DNA of 64,000 nucleotides from assembly GCF_024868665.1 (NCBI RefSeq), contig NC_079895.1, positions 10,592,543-10,656,542 on the forward strand, given 5' to 3'. Below are positions 32,065 through 45,000 of this stretch, in pieces. Below the pieces are notes generated by a model, which saw only the letters and a list, made by a program, of their open reading frames with translations, searched no databases and was not told the origin of the DNA. The stretch comes from Triplophysa rosa. Lineage: Eukaryota > Chordata > Actinopteri > Cypriniformes > Nemacheilidae. Positions within the stretch are counted from its first letter, which is position 1, and each line of letters opens with the position of its first letter. A program made the translations under genes and the position numbers.

Positions 32065-32736
32065 ACTGCATCTTGAAGGACATGAATCTATTAGGATATG
32101 ATGATTTGTTCTGACCTAATATAGTCTGTATTAGTAAAAAATCCTAACTGCCAAAACACTTCATTTACACTGTCAAAAGGTTCAAATGAAAGATATGCCA
32201 AGATGGGAAAGTGGTTTTGTTTTAATGTTTTCTATAGTGTTGATCACTGATGTGTTATAAGAGGACTGCTTCCTGTATTTATGTCATGGCATTTAATTTG
32301 CACTGACAGTCTTTTAAAATCTCCGTTCAAGTGGCTGAATGCCATACCTTACCTTGCTATTTAAACCTATTTATGTATTATGTATAATTGAATGCATTTA
32401 TTTTTTCATTCTTTATGAGAGGAAAACTGTTGTCTTATGATGTTCCTGTATACATTCCAGAATACAACTTTGTTTGTTTCCTCTGGTAACTGTAGGAACT
32501 GAGAGTATGATAATTTTTGTGAGGTTTTTAGAGGATGTTATAGAGAACCCATGGGAATGTTTCCTGCTAACTAGACTGTATAGACTGTAAACTATCTGTG
32601 AATCATCTTGTGAATCAATGACGTGGACAGCTCTGAGAATCACTTTGTGTGTATCATGATGAGCTTCATGAGGTTCTGTCATATTGTGCCATTGGGTCTG
32701 TATGATTGATCACAGCATATTTTGTTTGCCTGAGAA

Positions 32737-32742
32737 AATAAA
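32737..32742 (+). terminator. mid1ip1l polyadenylation signal
   Basis: AATAAA within GAGAAAATAAACTTTTG, about 670 bases after the stop codon. This implies a 3' UTR of roughly 690 bases. Confidence 0.7.
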
Positions 32743-32764
32743 CTTTTGTATTTTAATTCATCAT

Positions 32765-33815
32765 ATCCATTGTCATGCTGTTTACTGTTTTCATGCCCAA
32801 CAATTCATGATCACTATGCCCTACTGATCATCTGGTACTTACGAAGGTGTCAATCTATAAATTTCATTAATTTGTGCGATGTCATTTTGTGTAAAAATGA
32901 ACTAAAATAATAATCAGTAATCTCTTAGATCAGTGGTTCTTAAAGTTTTTTTATAATTTAATTTATAGAAGCTGCATGCCACATCAGCATTGCTGTGGGC
33001 ACAGGAGTGCATTTTGCTGTTGGGTGGACTCGCCTTAACAACAGCAATTTTGACATTGTTATATCTCAACACAAACAACAAAACGAAACTTTACAGAACA
33101 TATTTATAAATTTCTTATAATTTTTTAACCTCTCGCTTATTTCATTGAATTAAGTTCTATTTTTATAGTTATATTTAGAAATAATTTAAAAATAATAATT
33201 AGGCTATAACTAAAACTTTCATACCAGGGCATACCTATTCAAAATTCCTAATAACAACACTCTTATTAACTATATTATTTGTAATAAAAAAAGATCATTT
33301 AAAGCTTTTTCACATATATGTGATCTATAATAAGCAAAACAAAAAGCATTTTGCAAATGCCAAAAGTTCTTGTTCTTGGAACTAAACAGTTTGACAACAA
33401 CATTACACATGCTATACACTACAAGACAAAATAAGTAAAATTGATCAGATTTAAGATGAAATTATGCTGACTAATACAATCATGTCCATTAAATTCTACT
33501 CAAATAAAATGGGTATTAAATACTCTATTACATACTCTAGTAATATATATTTCTTAATCTCAGAACAGTATAATTTATTAATTAATTATCATTTATGTAC
33601 GTTTTTATATATAATCATATCTCTCTCTCTTGACATTAGACTTAACTGTTACTAACACCAATTCACAGAAATTTCAGTCGCTGTCACAGTAAAAAACTTC
33701 CCCGTGTTTTGTATTGCAATAATTTTGGCCTTTTGGGCTTGCCGTACATGTCAATGTGGCTGTCGTGTGATCATGTGTACAGTTAACACAAAACAGTTCT
33801 TTGTGAAAAGATAGA
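32765..33815. other. Gap between mid1ip1l and the GPCR gene
   Basis: AT-rich intergenic DNA. The last ~100 bases would include the 5' UTR and promoter of the receptor gene. No other feature is supported. Confidence 0.4.
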
Positions 33816-33821
33816 ATAAAT

Positions 33822-36800
33822 ATGGAAGATGAGCACCTGGTCCAGGTTAAAAACAATAGCAGCTCCCACTGCACCTTTTTCAACGTAGAGCCGAACGACT
33901 ATCGATGTGTGAGTAAATATATTTTTTGAAAACTGCTAACGTTAATGCTTTATGTTGTTGTTAGCCATCATGCTAACCAAAACATGTCATCATCCTTTCC
34001 AGGCATGATGATCAACTGAACTTAATTGTTAGTCTGACAAATATAATGTAATTAATCACTACTGTTTTAGAAATAATACATATGCAGTGTATGAAATTAA
34101 ATAGGTCATGTTGGGAGAAGAAATTAACTCACTGATGCGAGATTTGGCGAGTAACGTTAATTAAAGTGTCAAGAAACGTAACGAGCGAGGGGTGTAGCTG
34201 GTGAGCAGACCATAGACTGGAAAACCCTGATCTGGTTGATTGGCCCGTTAGTAATGAATTTGTGGTACAGTATACATTATATTTCATACATTAGTTCTGT
34301 CCCTCTTTCTTAAAGCATAATTATCAGTATGGCGTTGAAAGGTAGCTAGAAGCAAGTATAGTTCAGACTCAGAGAGGGATAAATATATTAAATCAATAAT
34401 AATATAATATTGCCTGACAAAAAGCATAAAAAAAGCTTTAACACATGGTCTGTTGAACAGCATTACAGATATGTAACATGGTTATAGTGAACATTTGGTG
34501 AATGCAGTTGGTGTTGCAAGTGGTCTGTTGATCCTAGATAACAACCTCTCAAAACTAATAACACATGGTAACACGGATGCAGCAAATCATTTTGACAAAT
34601 TAAGGAGATAACATGTTTACGAAACGCAGTTTATCCATTTAGGGCTACTGTAGAAACAACATGGCGAATTCCATGTAAGGGGACCTGTGCTGTATGTAGA
34701 TAGAAATAGCTCATTTTAAGATGAAAAAACATAACGCCTCATTATATAGGGTCTTTATACACCTCTGAAGACATAGTTACGTATATTATATATTGCATTT
34801 CTGTCAAAAGATCCTCCAAAAAATTACACATTGGACCTTTAACATAAACATTATGTTGATTGATTGATTGCACTCTTTACTGATTGTAATTTTAGTTTAA
34901 GTTTGACATTTCTATTTTGTATTTAAATTTTCAGGATGTGATTCTTAAAGTTAAAAGAGCCACAGGGACATTTTCACTAGTGGCATGGTAAGTTATTTTA
35001 TATCTAAGTTATATTATATGCTTCATCTTTGTTTTAAAGTGATTTTTTTAAGCTTCACTATCTTAAACTTCTCTGTCCGTAGCTTTTTTATGCTCTTTGC
35101 GATATGGCTGCTGCGGCGATATAACTCTTTGTCTCAGGTACAGTGAGTACCCAAAATAAACAGTTGTAGCTTGTCAATCAGTAATTCTTTTCTTTCACAC
35201 TGATGTTTTAATCATACAGACAAATGTATTTAATTACTTCTCTTTTTCCTTGTCTTTTGTATATTCAGAAAATGATAGCCAGTCTGACAGTAGCTGCCTT
35301 TTTTGACAGTGTTGCATATGTTATGGTGAGTTGCAATAATTAAGAGTTTGTTATGCAAATTAAGTAATGTTATGCAAGTGTTATAAAATGTGAGAGAATT
35401 TCATTCCTCTTTTATTTCATAGATTACACCTTTTCTTTGCTTGTATCTGCAGGGAGAGTCTCATCCGGAGGGTTCTCTATGTGATTTTCAGGCGTGGTGG
35501 CTTACATATTTTGGTAACTGATTAGCATTCTGTACAGATATAGAATATATTTTATACTTTAATGTATTTTGTGTTGTATTGTGTTGTGATTGAATTTTGG
35601 TTGGTTGTTTTAGACTGGAGTGCTCTGGCCTGGGTGTGTCTTATTACTCTCAATCTCTACCTGAACCTGGTGAGAGAAATTAGAACTGAACATTATGAAA
35701 TGTGAGTCAACACACACAGAAACAGAAACACACAGACCAACAAACCACGTCTTTAACTATGTATTTACATTTACATTATTCATTTAGCAGACGCTTTTAT
35801 CCAAAGCGACTTACAAGTTGGATAAACAATGGAAGCAATTGGGTCAGAATTAGGACAACAAAAAGCATAAGTGCAATAAAACATGTCTCACAAAGCCTAC
35901 TACCGTGTACAGAGCTAAGTTTTTTAGATTTTTTAATTTTTTTTATATATATAGATAGAGTAGAAAAGATATAGAAGTCAGAAATGATCGGTCAGGTGCT
36001 GACGGAAGAGATGTGTTTTCAGCCGATTCTTAAAGATGGCCACAGAATCTGCTGATCTTGTAGCAGTGTGCAGATCATTCCACAAATGTGGAACCGATCC
36101 AGAGAAGGTTCGTGAGAGCGATTTTTTTTTTTACCTTTTTGGGATGGCACCACAGAGCAGAGCGTAAGGATCTGGCGGGTACATACAGTAAGTCTGCATT
36201 AGTGAGTGAAGATGGGGTGCCAAGCCAGTGGTTGTCTTGTAGGCCAGGAGCAGAGTCTTGAATTTGATGCGAGAGACTATAGGGAGCCAATGTAACTTAA
36301 TGAAGAGAGGGGTGACGTGTGCTCTCTTTGGTTCATTGAAGACCACTCTTGCTGCTGCATTCTGGATCATCTGTAGAGGTTTTATTCAGCTAGTAGCGCA
36401 TTGCAATAGTCCAGTCTGGAATGAACAAGAGTCTGGACTAGGGTCTGCGTAGCATGCTCGGATAGGAAAGGTCTAATTTTCCTGATATTGTAGAGGATGA
36501 ATATACAGGACCGAGTGGTGCTGGCAACCTGATCTGTGAAGTTTAGCTGATCATCGATCACCATTCCCAGGTTTCTGGCCGTTCTGGAAGATGTGATGGT
36601 TGATGAGCCCAACTGAATGGAGAAGTGATGGATCCTAGGGTGGGACGGGATTACAAGCAGTTCTGTTTTTGCAAGGTTCCGCTGCAAGTGATGGTCCTTC
36701 ATCCAGAGCGAAATGTCGCTCAGGCATGCTGAAATGCGTGCAGAAACAGTCGGATCGTCAGGCTGAAATGACAGGTGGAGTTGTGTATCATCCGCATAGC

Positions 36801-39800
36801 AGTCATAGGAAAAGCCATGTTTCCGAATGACAGAGCCAAGGGATGTCATGTATACAGAAAAGAGCAATGGCCCAAGCACTGAGCCCTGTAGCACCCGTGT
36901 ATCGAGGTGTTGGGTCTCATAGACCTCACCTCTCCAGGATACTCTAAATGACCTGCCTGAGAGGTAAGACCTGAACCATTGTAGCACCATTCCGGAGACA
37001 CCCATAGCGTTGAGGGTCGACAGAAGGATGTGGTGGTTAACTGTGGCGGCAGATAGATCCAGTAGGATGAGTACAGATGAGTTCGAGGCAGCTCTTGCCA
37101 GTCTCAGGACTTCAATGACAGAGAGCAGCGCAGTCTCAGTGGAATGACCGCTCTTGAAACCTGACTGGTTGCTGTCCAGGAGGTTGTTCTGCGTGAGAAA
37201 GGAGGAGAGCTGGTTACATACAACACGCTAAAGAGTTTTGGCAATGAAGGGGAGGAGAGATACCGGTCTGTAGTTATCTAACAGTGCAGGATTAAGAGTG
37301 GGTTTCTTCAGTAGCGGGGTAATACAGGCTTCTTTGAAGACTGCGGGAAATGTGCCAGTGGTGAGTGACGAGTTGATAATGTGGGTCAGAGTGGGAACAA
37401 CCGATGGAGAGATGGCCTGGAGGAGATGAGTGGGGATGGGATCTAGCAGGCAGGTCGTTGGGTGGTTCGAAGACATGACCTTGGAAACATCATCTTCAGA
37501 TAGGAGGGAGAAAGAGGGGAGCGAGCATGTGTCGGGGCTTTGGGCGTGATCAAGAGGCGGTGGCGGCGCAGAGAACTGACTGCTGATGGTGGTAGTTTTC
37601 TTTACGAAGAAAGATGCAAAATCATCAGCTGTTATGTCCGATGCAGGTGAGGGGGAAGGCGGGCAAAGAAGAGCAAAGAAGGTCTTAAAGAGAGTACGAG
37701 AGTTAGGCGAGTTGTTGATTTTAGCATGGTAGAACTGAGTTTTCGAAAAGGAGACATTAGCAGAGAAAGAAGAGTGGAGAGACTGTTAGAGACCGAGGTC
37801 AGTGGGTTCTTTAGATTTGCGCCACTTTCTCTCAGCAGACCTGAGCGTGGCGCGATGCTCGCGGAGAACATCTGATAACCAATGTATACATACAGACACA
37901 GTTTTCCTAAGATCTAAATGTGTTTCTCAGACCATACCATGTGGTGGCATGGGGGGTTCCTCTGCTAATGTCGATCCTCCCTCTGCTTTCTGGATACTAT
38001 GGTCCTGCTGGAGCCTGGTGGTAAATTATGTTTGGCTTTTAATACTATGTTTTTATTGTAAACTTATCACCACCCCAGTCTCAGTGTTTTCTTTTGTTAT
38101 TTTCTGCAGTTGGATCACAGATGACCATGTTGCCTGGAGGTTTGGCATGTAAGTGCATGAGTGCGTGCGGAAGTCCATGTTGTTTCTGTGAATGATTCCG
38201 TGTTTTGCTGACTGATGATTGAAACTATGTTATGACTTGCGTAACTCATGAAACATTTCTGGAATTTCCGTTCTTGTTTTGAGTTTATTGTACTTGTATT
38301 TCTGGTAAATACTGATTTACGTGTGTATGTTATTTTCAGAGATGGTTATTCATGCCTGTTTTAATGGCCCCAAAAATATTTTTGACATTGACAATGTATG
38401 ATTGGCATTGTATTAAATAACAAATTATCTGACAGTTTTTTGAGCTGTTAAGTATTAAATTGTAAAACAATTTTGTCAAACAATGGACATTTTATGGTTG
38501 TCTATGTGATGGAGCACACGTGTGGTTACAATGCTTGAACAGCAGTGTAAACTATAAAATGTGCAAAAGGGAGCTGACTTACATACATTCACTTACGTGC
38601 ATGACTTATTGGTTAAACAAATTGCAAGCGAACTTAGATCTGAGGTCTAAATGTGTCTAGCATGATTTGTTTGTAGATACGTCTTTGTTTGATATTTTGT
38701 GCAATCACATTCGTATATTTATGTGTCTATTGCCAATTGCTTTTTGGGTCCAAGTTAAATGTATTTTGATGTTCGATTGCAGATGGTACATCCCCCTGTT
38801 TACCCTCATTATCCTCATGATCTGCTGTTACGCTCGAATCATCTGTGTGGCCAATGAGAGGGTAAATGAATCGCCTTAACCTACACCCACTTAAATACCG
38901 TCCTACAACTTGATTGTGAAACTAGTCTTACATTGGTCTCAAATTCATCATGAACAAAGCCCTTGTCTCTTTATCTTTTCACTGTCTGATCACTGACCTA
39001 CCATGATAAGGCAGAAGGCCACATTCCAGAACATTTTTGCTCGATTTGCAGTTTATGATGAGACACATTCACCTGATAAATCAGAATATACGTGCTTGTA
39101 AGTGTGCTCACACCGGAAAAGACATGTACCTGGTTTTGTGTCTACTGCTGCATTAAATAGATGAAATAATTGCAATACTTATTGTGTACTTATCCTTTGG
39201 TGGTACGCAGTGCACCTTAAAATATTCTATAAATATAAATACATGCTCAGACGAGTTTAAAGTTCAGAACTGTCTTAATTTCAGATGCGTTCCTGGTTGG
39301 GCACCTTTAACCCAGAAAGAGAGAGGAGGAAGGTAAGTGTTTGTGTATGTGTAGAAGAATACAGATGTACCTGTAACAACAATGTTGTATTCACATCCTG
39401 TACCAAAACGTCTTGCAGATGTCTTTAGCTGAAGAGATCAGACCGTTAAAGTGGTATCCCTCTGTTTATCTGCTCGTATCTGTCTTCCCCCTTATAAATC
39501 GGTAACGTAAACTCTAGGCACGTCTTATATTTTCGTGAATGCAACTTTGGGTGTGCATCTGATTTATGTCTGTATTTTTGCAGAGTTCATAATGCTGCTT
39601 ACCCAGAGGACCCTGTGTTTTCTTTGACTTTACTGCACGTGCTCAGTGCTCCATTACATGGTCTTGCCAATGCTCTCGTTTTTGGTAGAGACACCTGGAG
39701 TCAACTGAGTACCACAGGAATAAAGGTACTGTTCACACTGGTCTCAGATGGTACGCACACGGTTTGAACGATCTAATGCCTAATTCACACGTAAAAAAAC

Positions 39801-40053
39801 GAGCTGTAAATTGATTCTCTGGTTTTATTGCGGTCAGATGTATGTTTTTTTATTCAGTCTCTCATTCATGTTTTAGATGGCGCTTCAGTCTCGGCTGTGT
39901 GATCGCACTAGGATTGGAGAGTACCATCCAACGACTATAAGATACACACATGACCTCGACACACACTCCGACTCAGATGACGAGGACAGCAATGTTCTCT
40001 TTTATAGTCCAAACATGACTCTGAAAGACAGAGGACCCTGGGAGAGTGTTTAG
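33822..40053 (+). CDS. Seven-transmembrane receptor, cAMP-receptor/GPR157-like
   Basis: Thirteen exons with consistent phases give 352 residues: 33822-33908, 34935-34987, 35083-35137, 35269-35325, 35453-35513, 35614-35701, 37931-38020, 38110-38148, 38783-38861, 39285-39332, 39419-39501, 39584-39725, 39877-40053. The N-terminus has an N-glycosylation site (NNSS). Hydrophobic helices include FSLVACFFMLFAIWLL, MIASLTVAAFFDSVAYVM, WSALAWVCLITLNLYL, YHVVAWGVPLLMSILPLL, WYIPLFTLIILMICCYA, YPSVYLLVSVFPLI and SLTLLHVLSAPLHGLANALV. The signatures YHVVAWGVPL and AWCWI followed by DDHVAWR match the cAMP-receptor-like/GPR157 class of GPCRs rather than rhodopsin-like ones. Extracellular loop 2 and the tail end are charged (HSDSDDEDS). 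The ligand is unknown. A dead L2 LINE lies antisense in intron 6. The polyadenylation signal is near 40440. Confidence 0.8.
34610..34850. mobile_element. Dispersed repeat in GPCR intron 1 (family C)
   Basis: TTTAGGGCTACTGTAGAAAC, then GGTCTTTATACACCTCTGAAGACATAGTTA, and at the end GATCCTCC...AATTACACA. It matches 62225-62595 in an impg intron over about 240 bp in the same orientation. It is a non-coding transposon-like family. Confidence 0.65.
35765..37880 (-). mobile_element. L2-type LINE, 5'-truncated, antisense in GPCR intron 6
   Basis: The 3' end on the minus strand is GTAAGTCGCTTTGGATAAAAGCGTC followed by a CATTTAC-type tail, the hallmark of fish L2-like LINEs. RT segments upstream: PTTCLLDPIPTHLL, NYRPVSLLPFIAKTL then a TAG stop (about 37229), SGHSTETALL, LLDLSAATVNHHILL, VLQGSVLGPLLFSVYM, YDCYADDTQLHLSF, and SRLDYCNALLAE. 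The endonuclease is missing. The catalytic Asp of motif A is deleted (FD of AAFDTVNH is absent), so the copy is inactive. Confidence 0.88.
36075..37476 (-). pseudogene. L2-type reverse transcriptase (dead)
   Basis: The RT body of the LINE above, in several frames. The palm motif CYADDTQLHL and the thumb-like SRTARNLGMVIDDQLNF are intact, but an in-frame stop follows AKTL, the last part is frameshifted near 36370, and the motif-A aspartate is gone. It provides no function to the host gene, which is transcribed from the opposite strand. Confidence 0.85.
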
Positions 40054-40438
40054 GAAGCAGTGTGTGTGTGTTGGGATGTTTATTTACACTCCTTGCCTTT
40101 AAAAACTTAATTCAGTGTTAAAATATTGCCGTTTTGTGTCAACACTTTAATTAAACTGAGTAGTACAGTGACGGTCTGTCCTTCAGTGATGAGTAGATTA
40201 TTTGTACTGTATTATTTAGAGAAAGCTTTTAAAACTGGAGCTGTTTACCACCTCAGAATAATATGTCTTGTATATAATGAAAGACTCGCTTTTATATATC
40301 ATTCTATAGCACATTTCAGACATATGATATACTTACAGAGATTTAACCTGTAGGCCTAAGATTTGTGCATGTTTCATTGTTATATTTATGAAAGAAAATG
40401 CTATATTTTTGTATTGGCTGCAGAATCTACAAATTTTT

Positions 40439-40452
40439 AATAAAAATAAAAC
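40439..40452 (+). terminator. GPCR polyadenylation signal
   Basis: Overlapping AATAAA hexamers in TTTAATAAAAATAAAACA, about 390 bases after the stop codon, followed by a GT/T-rich stretch. Confidence 0.6.
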
Positions 40453-40744
40453 ATTTTTATTTTGTCTTTGTGTTTCTGTGCAGAAAACAATAAGCACAAA
40501 GAACTTTAGTATCTAAAGTTGATTTATGAACATGTTTATGACATGAACTGTTTCACAAGAGGGTTATGAAAGATTAAAATCAGTGATAAACTTTGAATTG
40601 CCAGAGGTGTCCTCAACATTTAATAAGTTGCGGTTGCAAAGAGCTGTTCTGGACAATACTGCGAGCTACTGGAGAATATTTTTCAGTCAGAATTTTGTTT
40701 TTGTAATCGGCGGTGTTGCGCTACGTCCTCAAAGCGCATTTAAC

Positions 40745-40785
40745 AGCGATTGGTGAACAAGTCACCAAGTCTGTTAAGACAACCA
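40745..40785. promoter_or_regulatory. Paired CCAAT boxes, candidate promoter
   Basis: GATTGGTG (inverted CCAAT) near 40748 and ACCAATCAC near 40780 lie in a locally CG-containing region (GGCGGTGTTGCGCTACG). This suits a TATA-less promoter for the small gene that follows. Confidence 0.35.
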
Positions 40786-40989
40786 ATCACTGATGAGTGC
40801 GACCTTAAGGTTGATGAGAAATGCGACACTAATCATACGTTAAACAGTTTCACAACAGCAGCTGTGCGAAGGCTGGGCGCTTCCGGAATCATACAGCTCA
40901 ACAACATCGGTGTCGTGCACAACGTACAGACGCGTTTGTTTCAGGACAATATTTCGTGTACAGACGGTAAAAATAAACACCAATAAACA

Positions 40990-42235
40990 ATGGTATGACT
41001 TCTGATTAAAGGTAGGAATTTCATAACTTTTACTGTAAAGCCTGTAAAGACTAGAATACTATAGGATTCAATACATACTGCTGTTTACGAGATGAATATT
41101 TTATATTCATAGTTATATATTTACTCAATATTATATAATAAATGACTAATACCTAAATTAAGACATTTAAGTAGGTAAATTCAAGTACATTGTTATTAAC
41201 AGACAGTAATCCTCATATTTAAATGAACATTAATCTTAATTTTATTTTATGTTTGACTGTATGCTATATGACTGATTTATAATGCTCTCCCCTACAGCCG
41301 GCTCCTACGTGGTGCGCAAAATCAGTGCAGCCCTTAAACAGGGAGAACAGCCTGACCAACCTGTGCTCACACCATGTAGTCTGGCTAAAGGTGAACTCTC
41401 ATTATATATTTCACACTCATACAGCCATAAACAGATTTTTATCATTCACGTTAAACATCAGCACAGCTTATTATCAGTCAGGAAAAACACACTATGTTTA
41501 AACAGACACATACATTATTTTATTGTTCAGCACAGCAGATTCAAGAATTTCCTCATTCCTCAAAGTGATACTTCACCTAAAAAATAAAATTCTGTCATCA
41601 TTTACTGACCTCCAAGTTGTTCCAAAACTGTATACATTTGTTTGTTATGATTAACACAGAGAAATATATTTGGAAGAATGCTCATAACCAGACATATTTT
41701 GTCCCCCATTGACTCACATAGTAGGAAAAATTACTTTATCATTTTTTTTTGTTCTGTTGAACACAAAAGAAGACATTTTGAATAATGTAGGACAGCAGTC
41801 AGTTCTGGGGCACTTTTGACTACCATTGTGTTTTTCCTACTATGGTAGTCAATGGGGGTCAAAATCTGTCTGGTCATAAGCATTCTTCCAAATATGTTTC
41901 TCTGTGTTCATCAGAACAAAGCAATTCATACAAATTTGGAACAACTCGAAAGTGATTAAATGATGACAGAATCACTTTAAGTATGTGACAGTATGTCAGG
42001 TTTTTATACCATTTAGCCTCAGGACGAAAGAATCAAAGCACATCAGTGTTTATGGAATGTACAGATTGCATGTACAAATGTAACTAATGTTGTCTGACGT
42101 GTTTGTGTGTTTCCAGGTAAAAAAGAGCTCTATGCCGGGGATGCAGCATTAATGTCGAATCCAGAACCTGAGGGGGTTGCTGGCTCATCTGCATTTGCGC
42201 CTGCAGTGACAGCTGTGCAGAATTGTGGTTCCTGA
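40990..42235 (+). CDS. Possible spliced micro-gene (reading frame uncertain)
   Basis: Three exon-like blocks with good splice sites: an exon ending either at ATG|GTATGA (40992) or at ACG|GTAAAA (40967), then 41298-41390, then 42117 onward. Model 1 starts at the ATG at 40990 and gives a 43-residue product (MPAPTWCAKSVQPLNREN...SSMPGMQH, stop at about 42152). Model 2 reads the other frame through both inner exons (GSYVVRKISAALKQGE, GKKELYAGDAALMSNPEP, NCGS, stop at 42235) but has no ATG in exon 1. Both frames stay open across the junction, so one is coincidental. I recognise neither product. A small protein or a long non-coding RNA is possible. Confidence 0.3.
41562..41980. mobile_element. Palindromic MITE, family A
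   Basis: The left arm contains AGTGATACTTCACC and AAAATTCTGTCATCATTTAC; the right arm contains AAGTGATTAAATGATGACAG and AATCACTTTAAG. Matching inner arms include CCCCCATTGACTCACATAGT and ACTATGGTAGTCAATGGGGG. Complete fold-back unit in the intron of the possible micro-gene. Confidence 0.75.
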
Positions 42236-42239
42236 GGTT

Positions 42240-42884
42240 AAAGGTCATGCAGAAGCAAATCTGGGCACACAAAGGGTCAACATTGCTGAAAAACTCTGCA
42301 TTCCACCTAAAGCAGACATAACCAACCAGCGATGCCAGAAAAAAAATGCTGGTCAAACAAATTTGCTGGTTGAACAGCACAAAACCAGCACTAACATTTC
42401 AGCAAAGTTTTTATATCAGCATTGTGAAATATGACACCAAACCAGTTTTGCTCTGCATGACCTTTTATTTTTAGGTGCCAACACTAGTGGCCTTTATCTC
42501 TCTCTTTCGATATGTTTTCATTCAGCTGTAATATGTGAAGATCGGTTCATCAACCTCTGTTTCAGGGACGGTTCAGATCTGATTTTTTACCTGCAGCTGT
42601 TTAATTATATGACTGCATTTCGACTAGACTTACAGTATATCACTTGCATGACAAAAACAACCAATAAATTAGTGAGCTCTAATTCTATTATTGTCCTTTT
42701 GTTTCTTTCTCAAATGAGTCAACAACAAATTAAGATGTTGAACTTGATGTTATGTATGACTTGATATTGCACTTTTAAGGAGGGCCAACTTTCTGTTATT
42801 TGTAATAGTTTAGATGGTAAATGTTCATTGGGTGTGGTGTTTTGATGTCCAAATACTTTTAGCATTAGTGTTTTTACTCTGAGC
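42240..42884. other. Downstream flank, no supported feature
   Basis: AT-rich DNA with no recognisable gene. The 3' UTR of the putative micro-gene could end here, with AATAAA near 42664. Confidence 0.3.
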
Positions 42885-45000
42885 AAAACAACTCAACTCA
42901 ACTTTATTTATATAGCGCTTTTTACAATTTTCATTGTTACAAAGCAGCTGTACATGAGACATATTGACTATAAGCAAAACAATTAAAGTTGTACCTGTAA
43001 AAACAAGAAAAAGGTGAAAACACAGAAGACAAGACATACCCACATACAAAACACTCCACACACAATATCCACACGTACTAACACACACAGACAAGCACGC
43101 ACGCACAGTGAAAGCACACATTTAAGATAAAGGAGAGAGAAACACATGTCAAATATTAAACAGACTATAAAATCCTATATGCAATATTAATTAAGTAAAA
43201 TTAAACAATTCTAAAGCAGCCCCCGGCCAGGCAAACAGTGCAAAACAGTATGCAAACAGTGGTGAGGAACCCTAAACTCCAATCGAGAAAAAAAACCTCA
43301 GGAGAACCCAGGCCCAACCAGGGGATTCCAGTTCCCCTCTGGCAATAGCTGCTGCCTCTGCACAAGCTCGACAGTGCTTGCACAACCAGGCTAAATAAAA
43401 ATAAATAAATTTACTAATAAGGTAAATTATAGATTTAAGATTATCACTAATAATCTAATAGCATTTGAAATGTTGTAGTGAAGACGTGTCAAGTCGCCGC
43501 GTCCTTCTTTATCCAGCTCTATCATCTCAGCTCTTGTCAGGTCGCCGCTTCCCATTCTCTGCTCTACCATCAGGTCTGAGCATGAACTGCATCCTGCTTG
43601 CTGTGGTAACCTTGGATCAATGAGACAAGACTGGCTGAGAGTAGAGTACTGTTCTGCACTCTTTGATGCAACAAGTACATCAGTTGTTGTTGGAAGTTTT
43701 CCTGGTTCCGGTTGATCTAACTAATGCAGCCTAAACATTTTGGACCAGTTGGAGTTTTTGTAATAAGCCTGCAGGGCAACCACCTAACAGTGCATTACAG
43801 TAATCTAGTCTTGATGTCATGAATGCATGAATTAACTTCCCTGCATCTGACAGTGACAGCATATGACGTAGTTTAGATATATTCTTAAAATGGACAAACG
43901 CAATTTTACAGGTGTTGGCGACATGGCTCTCAAATGACAGATTACTATCGAATAGAACTCCAAGATTCTTAGCTGACGACAAGGGTTTTATGTGACATCC
44001 GTCAATAGTTAAGCAGTATTCTTGGTTGTTACGTATGGCGGTTTTCGGTCCAATAAGTAACACTTCTGTTTTGTCCGAGTTCAGTAATAAAAAATTGTTA
44101 CTCGATGGAACTGCTGTGTTTCATGAGGCTTCGAGGAAATATAAAGTTGAGTATCATCAGCATAACAGTGAAAGCTAACTCTGTGTCACTTTATTTTTTT
44201 ATATTTATTTATTTTATTTATTTATAATGCGAAGAGCAGAGGCCCTAAGACTGAGCCCTGTGGTACACCGTACTGGACTTGCGATTTGCGTGACACCTCA
44301 TTGTTTATTGCTACAATTTGAAAAACGTCGGATAAATAAGATTTAAACCATTTCAAAGCTATTCCCTTAATGCCGACATAATTTTCGAGTCTATGTAGGA
44401 GTGTGCTGTGGTCAATGGTATCGAATGCAGCACTAAGGTCTAGCAGCACCAATAACGAGATACAACCTCGGTCAGACGCCAATAGCAGATCATTTGTAAC
44501 TCTGATCAAAGCAGTCTCTGTACTGTGACATGCTCTAAATCCAGACTGGAATTCTTCATTGATGTCATTCCTTTGGAGCATAATTGAGTTGAAACGACTT
44601 TTTCCAGAACTTTAGACATGAAAGGTAGATTCGATATAGGCTTATAGTTCCTTAGGGTCAAGTTGGTTTTTTTTGACAAGGGGCCATATAACAGCCACCA
44701 TATATGCTTTAGGAACATGTCCTAATGTCAGAGATGAGTTAATGATACTAAGAAGAGGATCTATAATTTCTGGGAGCATCTCTTTCAGTAGATTTGTAGG
44801 TGTAGGGTCTAGCATGCATGTTGTTGGTTTAGATGATCTAATGGTTTTAAACAGTTCATCGTGATCTACGGTAGAAAATAATAGCAATTTCTCCTTAGGG
44901 GCGCTGTAGTTAGTTTGTTCAGCGGGTTTGTTCAAACAACAACCATCACTTGCAATTGTGGCGAAACTGCAGCATATCAGGTAATATTGGTTTTTATTTA
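42885..45000 (-). mobile_element. L2-type LINE with TTGAG tail, 5'-truncated
   Basis: On the minus strand this reads 5'-truncated RT, then a ~800-bp 3' UTR, then GCTTTGTAACAATGAAAATT...GCGCTATATAAATAAAGTTG and a TTGAG repeat tail (42885). RT blocks: KPTTCMLDPTPTNLL, NYKPISNLPFMSKVLEKVV, SGFRACHSTETALI, LVLLDLSAAFDTIDHSTLL (motif A intact), VPQGSVLGPLLF, a frameshifted CYADDTQLY (about 44165), and SRLDYCNALLGGCP. Several frameshifts make it inactive. The 3' end defines the family of the fragments at 12193 and 46888. Confidence 0.85.
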
